DNA of 64,000 nucleotides from Hemibagrus wyckioides (taxonomy: Eukaryota; Chordata; Actinopteri; Siluriformes; Bagridae): positions 7,425,259-7,489,258 of the forward strand of contig NC_080714.1 of NCBI RefSeq assembly GCF_019097595.1, read 5' to 3'. The notes below the pieces were generated by a model. It worked only from the letters and a program-made list of their open reading frames with translations. It made no database searches and was not told the origin of the DNA. The position numbers were made by a program, and so were the translations under genes. Position 1 is the first letter of the stretch, and each line of letters starts with the position of its first letter. Below, piece after piece: positions 60,936 to 64,000 of the stretch.

Positions 60936-61464
60936 CATCGATCACACATAACATTATGACCCCTGAGAGGTGAAGTGAATAACACTGATGATCTCCTCAT
61001 CATGGCCCCTGTTAGTGGGTGGGATATATTAGGCAGCAAGTGAACATTTTGTCCTCAAAGTTGATGTGTTAGAAGCAGGAAAAATGGACAAGCGTAAGGA
61101 TTTGAGTGAGACTGACAAGAGCCGAATTGTGATGGCTAGACGACTGGATCAGAGCATCTCCAAAACTGCAGCTCTTGTGGGGTGTTCCCGGTCTGCAGTG
61201 GTCAGTATCTATCAAAAGTGGTCCAAGGAAGGAACAGTGGTGAACCGGCGACAGGGTCATGGATCGCTGATGCACGTTGGGAGTGAAGGCTGGCCCGTGT
61301 GATCTGATCCAACAGACTGTTACTTAAATTACTGAAGAAGTTAATGCTGGTTCTGATAGAAAGGTGTCAGAATACACAGTGCATGAAGGGTCAGGGCTGT
61401 TTTGGCAGCAAAAGAGGGACTAACAATATTAGGCAGGTGGTCATAATGTTATCCCTGATCAGTG
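60936..61464 (+). mobile_element. Truncated Tc1-like element (MITE-like), copy D
   Basis: The ends CATCGATCACACATAACATT and AATGTTATCCCTGATCAGTG are degraded inverted repeats flanked by TA. The plus strand encodes only the N-terminal helix-turn-helix ([20 protein letters not shown], then [19 protein letters not shown]). It then jumps to the 3' end of the element, as in copy C, so the catalytic domain was already missing when both copies spread. Confidence 0.85.
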
Positions 61465-61499
61465 TATATAACTGTGTATGTGGCAAATAAAATCTTGAA

Positions 61500-62150
61500 C
61501 CCTGAACCTGAGCAGCCTCTTACTATGTTATACTAAGGAAATAACCTCAGTGCAAAATGAAGGGGCAAAATCTAGTGTTGTCACTTTTTACCCAGTCTAA
61601 CATTTATGTCTAACTAGTTATTGATTTTTAGTGTCGCTGTATTTTCAAGATTGATCAAGATCTACTGTGTTCAGCCTTTCTACAATTTTTCACTATTAAC
61701 TGCATTATGAAGAAGTATGAAGAAGTTAGTGTTAAATTCGACAGCTAATTTAGTTTTAGTCTTTCGCATATTTCCTCTTGTTAGTTTAAGTCTAAATGTA
61801 GTTAATGAAAGTAAAACTGAACTACTTTTCATTAGTATTGGTGTGAACAGGTTTATGCTTTTGTGCTGAAGCTTATTTGCTTAATTAAAAAGGTACAGGA
61901 TTTCTGCTGCATCCTGGAGGGAAACCAAAGGTTGTCCTGCTGAGTGTGTGTGTGTTTTAGTTTTTTTGTCAAGTGTTACTGTATGTTCCTGTTCGAATCA
62001 CCATGACGTGTTAAAATGCCAACAACCATGAGAGGAATATATAATTATAATTTAATCACATAAAAGCAACTGATCAAATGGAATTAACTGATGAAGGAAC
62101 TTGTTGAGGATTGGGAAGACGGCACTATGGCCACATAGATTCCTTTTCTT
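61500..62150. other. Intergenic, nothing recognised
   Basis: Between the receptor and eif2d 3' ends. No exon or clear repeat. Confidence 0.5.
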
Positions 62151-62400
62151 AACAGATAGGTATGAAACTACGTGTGACTTTCTGCTTTTGTAGTCCAAAC
62201 CCTTATTATGATTTGATCCGAGATGCTTTTCTGCACACCATGGTTGTAAAAAGTGGACATTTGCGTTAGCACAGTCTTCTTGTCAGCTTGAACTGGTCTG
62301 GCCATTCTCTTCTGACCTGTCTCATACACGAAAGGTCTATTGTGTGTGAAAATCCCAATGTTCAAACCAGATATATGGCACCAACAACCATACCACTAGA
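62150..62400 (-). mobile_element. Tc1-like element relic (family of 6520-7635)
   Basis: On the minus strand the blocks AGGTCAGAAGAGAATGGCCA, TTCAAGCTGACAAGAAGACT, CTTTTTACAACCATGGTGTG and AGAAAAGCATCTCGGATC match 7210-7340. No functional frame. Confidence 0.7.
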
Positions 62401-62641
62401 TTATATTTTTGTTTGTGGTAAGGGAAATGGGCACAAATATTTAGAACGTGCCAAGTTTAGTATATAAGACAAAGGAAGTAAAAAAAAAAATAGTGAAGTT
62501 GGTAAAAAAACAACCTCATAAAGTGTGGTTTCATAATATTAGGGTAACAATGACAGTGAAAAGCATGTGTTGTATATTCTTGCATCTTCCTGTACAGCAA
62601 AACAATTATAGAAGGCTGTCGAATTTGTTTTGTACTAATAT

Positions 62642-62647
62642 TTTATT
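62642..62647 (-). terminator. eif2d: Candidate eif2d polyadenylation signal
   Basis: AATAAA on the minus strand 138 bp after the eif2d stop codon; no closer canonical hexamer was noticed. Confidence 0.5.
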
Positions 62648-62784
62648 CCATGATTGAATGCATGGTCCAGCTCTGTCAAATAAACCTCATGCCGGTGGAG
62701 TAGTCTTAGGACACAAATGATGAATTTGGCCAGTAGTTCATGTTTATGTTACAGCAATGTACAGTCACCAGAATGGAACGCTTG

Positions 62785-62855
62785 TTATTTCTTCTTGCCT
62801 GCTTTCGGAGCTTTATCCAAACCCTGGATATATTTGCGAGGGATCTGATATTGCT
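62785..62855 (-). CDS. eif2d: eif2d last coding exon
   Basis: 71 bp encoding, with one base from the previous exon, EQYQIPRKYIQGLDKAPKAG and KKK stop. This matches the C terminus of human eIF2D (EEYQLPRKHIQGLEKALKPGKKK as I recall it). The lysine-rich end is typical. Acceptor TATAG ends at 62856; stop TAA at 62785-62787. eIF2D is a non-canonical tRNA-delivery and ribosome-recycling factor. Confidence 0.92.
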
Positions 62856-62951
62856 CTATAACAGAACAAAACAAAACAAACAAAATAAACGACAACGGAG
62901 AATGAAAGGGAACAAACAGATTTAAGTGGTTACGTTAAACTGAGCTTTTAC
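62856..62951 (-). other. eif2d: eif2d last intron
   Basis: 96-bp GT-AG intron, short and AT-rich. Confidence 0.9.
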
Positions 62952-63126
62952 CTAGTAGCAGTTTGCCGACGTGGTGCACCTGGTTGCCCTGGATCTGCAC
63001 CAGCTGCCGCTCTTTGGCTCCGGGGACGTCGTGGAGGACGGAACTGGCCTGGACTAGACGTTGCAGGGTGTCTGCTACCACTGTTGGCTCTATCCCGAAC
63101 ACCTCCAGGTTCTTTATTATCGTCAC
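62952..63126 (-). CDS. eif2d: eif2d penultimate exon, SUI1 domain
   Basis: 175 bp encoding 58 residues plus one base, VTIIKNLEVFGIEPTVVADT ... QIQGNQVHHVGKLLL. This is the C-terminal SUI1/eIF1-like domain of eIF2D, which binds the ribosomal P-site region and helps place the start codon and tRNA. The PGAKE and VQIQGNQVHH blocks are the family's strongest signature. The acceptor AAG ends at 63127 and the donor G|GTAAAA begins at 62951. Upstream exons lie beyond the right edge. Confidence 0.93.
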
Positions 63127-64000
63127 CTTAAGACACCAGCAGAATCGGGGCAGGAAGACACATGCACTTTAAACACAAACTTATTTTGCAAGCTAAAAAA
63201 CAAAATTACTTAATAACCATTATGTCTTCACAAAAAGGAAGTTAATTATATACAGCTGGGGTCATAAGTTTAAATAGAGTTAGTTTGCAGAGTCTGCAAA
63301 ATGATGATAATTTAAAAACTAATAATCAGTGGGATCATAAAAAAAAACGCGTTTAGTAGTTATTTGGATCTGCCCTGAATAAGCTATTTCTTATAACATA
63401 CATAATTCATATAGTCCACAAGACACAGTAACCACTGAATTTACACAAATAAACCAGTTTAAAAGTTTACACACATTTGATTCTTAATACTAGGGGCGGT
63501 GGTGGCTCAAGAGGTTAAGGCTCTGGGCCACTGATGTTACTGTTCGAATCACCATGAAATGTGTTAAATTGGGGGTTCAAGCCCCAGCACCGCCAAGCTG
63601 CCACTGTTGGGCCCTTAACCCTCTCTGCTCCAGGGGCGCTGTATCATGGCTAACCCTGTGCTCTGACCCCAACCTCCAAGGCTGGGATATGTAAAGAAAG
63701 AATATTACCCTATTATCTGCATGGAATGAAAAAGAAATGAATAATAAATTGAGTTATTATTGTGTCATGTGGTCTACATGTAAACGTAGTAAAGTAATGG
63801 GCAGAACTAACTAAAATTTTTTTATGATCCCTTTTAATTATTTTTGTAAAAAATGATGAAGGTTTTGCAGATTCTACAAGGTGTATGTAAACTCCTGCCC
63901 TCAATTGTGTAATAATTACTGAACGCAGAACTGATAACAATTATTATAGTCAATATCAAATATTAAGAGATGATGATCATTAACTCAATGTCACTGTTAT
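63127..64000 (-). other. eif2d: eif2d intron (partial)
   Basis: Intron upstream of the SUI1 exon, running off the right edge, with a SINE at 63490-63705. No further eif2d exon is visible. Confidence 0.75.
63490..63705 (+). mobile_element. tRNA-type SINE, nearly complete
   Basis: Head TAGGGGCGGTGGTGGCTCAA, then GAGGTTAAGGCTCTGGGCCA, TTCAAGCCCCAGCACCGCC, CTGTTGGGCCCTTAACCCTC, CTCCAGGGGCGCTGTATCAT and GGGATATGTAAAGAAAG. The head looks tRNA-derived (GGCTCAAGAGGTTAAG as A-box-like, GGGTTCAAGCCCC as B-box-like). It serves as the local reference for the other SINE copies. Confidence 0.8.

Noticed and set aside
63490..63565. tRNA gene
   Set aside because: The tRNA-like boxes belong to a SINE head; no cloverleaf with an acceptor stem could be drawn.
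63580..63610. CCCAGCACCGCCAAGC as an RE1-like site
   Set aside because: It is the internal box of the SINE, present in other SINE copies, and lacks the second half-site.

Overview
This window looks like chromosomal DNA of a teleost fish. It is AT-rich and packed with di-, tri- and tetranucleotide microsatellites, Tc1-like transposons, palindromic MITEs and tRNA-type SINEs of kinds common in teleosts. The repeat mix reminds me of otophysan fish such as catfish, but that is a weak inference. Coding sequence is sparse and split by GT-AG introns.

Left 38 kb: the 5' part of slc12a5 (neuronal K-Cl cotransporter KCC2) on the minus strand. Four coding exons can be placed to the base: the neuronal first exon 1b (37909-37963), exon 2 (4947-5050), exon 3 (4379-4510) and exon 4 with the first membrane segment (2980-3126). 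They join in frame to 146 residues, and the rest of the gene lies beyond the left edge. Intron 1 is about 32.9 kb and holds most of the repeats. It also holds a strong RE1/NRSE (REST silencer) match at 15813-15833, the element class known to restrict mammalian KCC2 to neurons.

38-57 kb: the slc12a5 leader and upstream flank, then intergenic DNA. There is a CAG/GGA/CT-rich leader with an overlapping upstream ORF, a roughly 1.1 kb CATC-based satellite, a degenerate Tc1 element (41618-42869), MITEs, and one orphan plus-strand candidate terminal exon (46184-46279) with a polyadenylation signal.

57-64 kb: a two-exon rhodopsin-class receptor gene resembling GPR139 (57383-58938, plus strand) lies tail-to-tail with the last two exons of eif2d (62785-63126, minus strand). 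Between them are a hAT-like palindromic element and a truncated Tc1-like element.

I found no operon, CRISPR array, RNA gene or wholly new system. The most informative signals are the RE1 site in the KCC2 intron, the overlapping upstream ORF, two adjacent palindromes at the left edge, a CA-rich compound minisatellite, the motif-divergent receptor, and nested transposon insertions.
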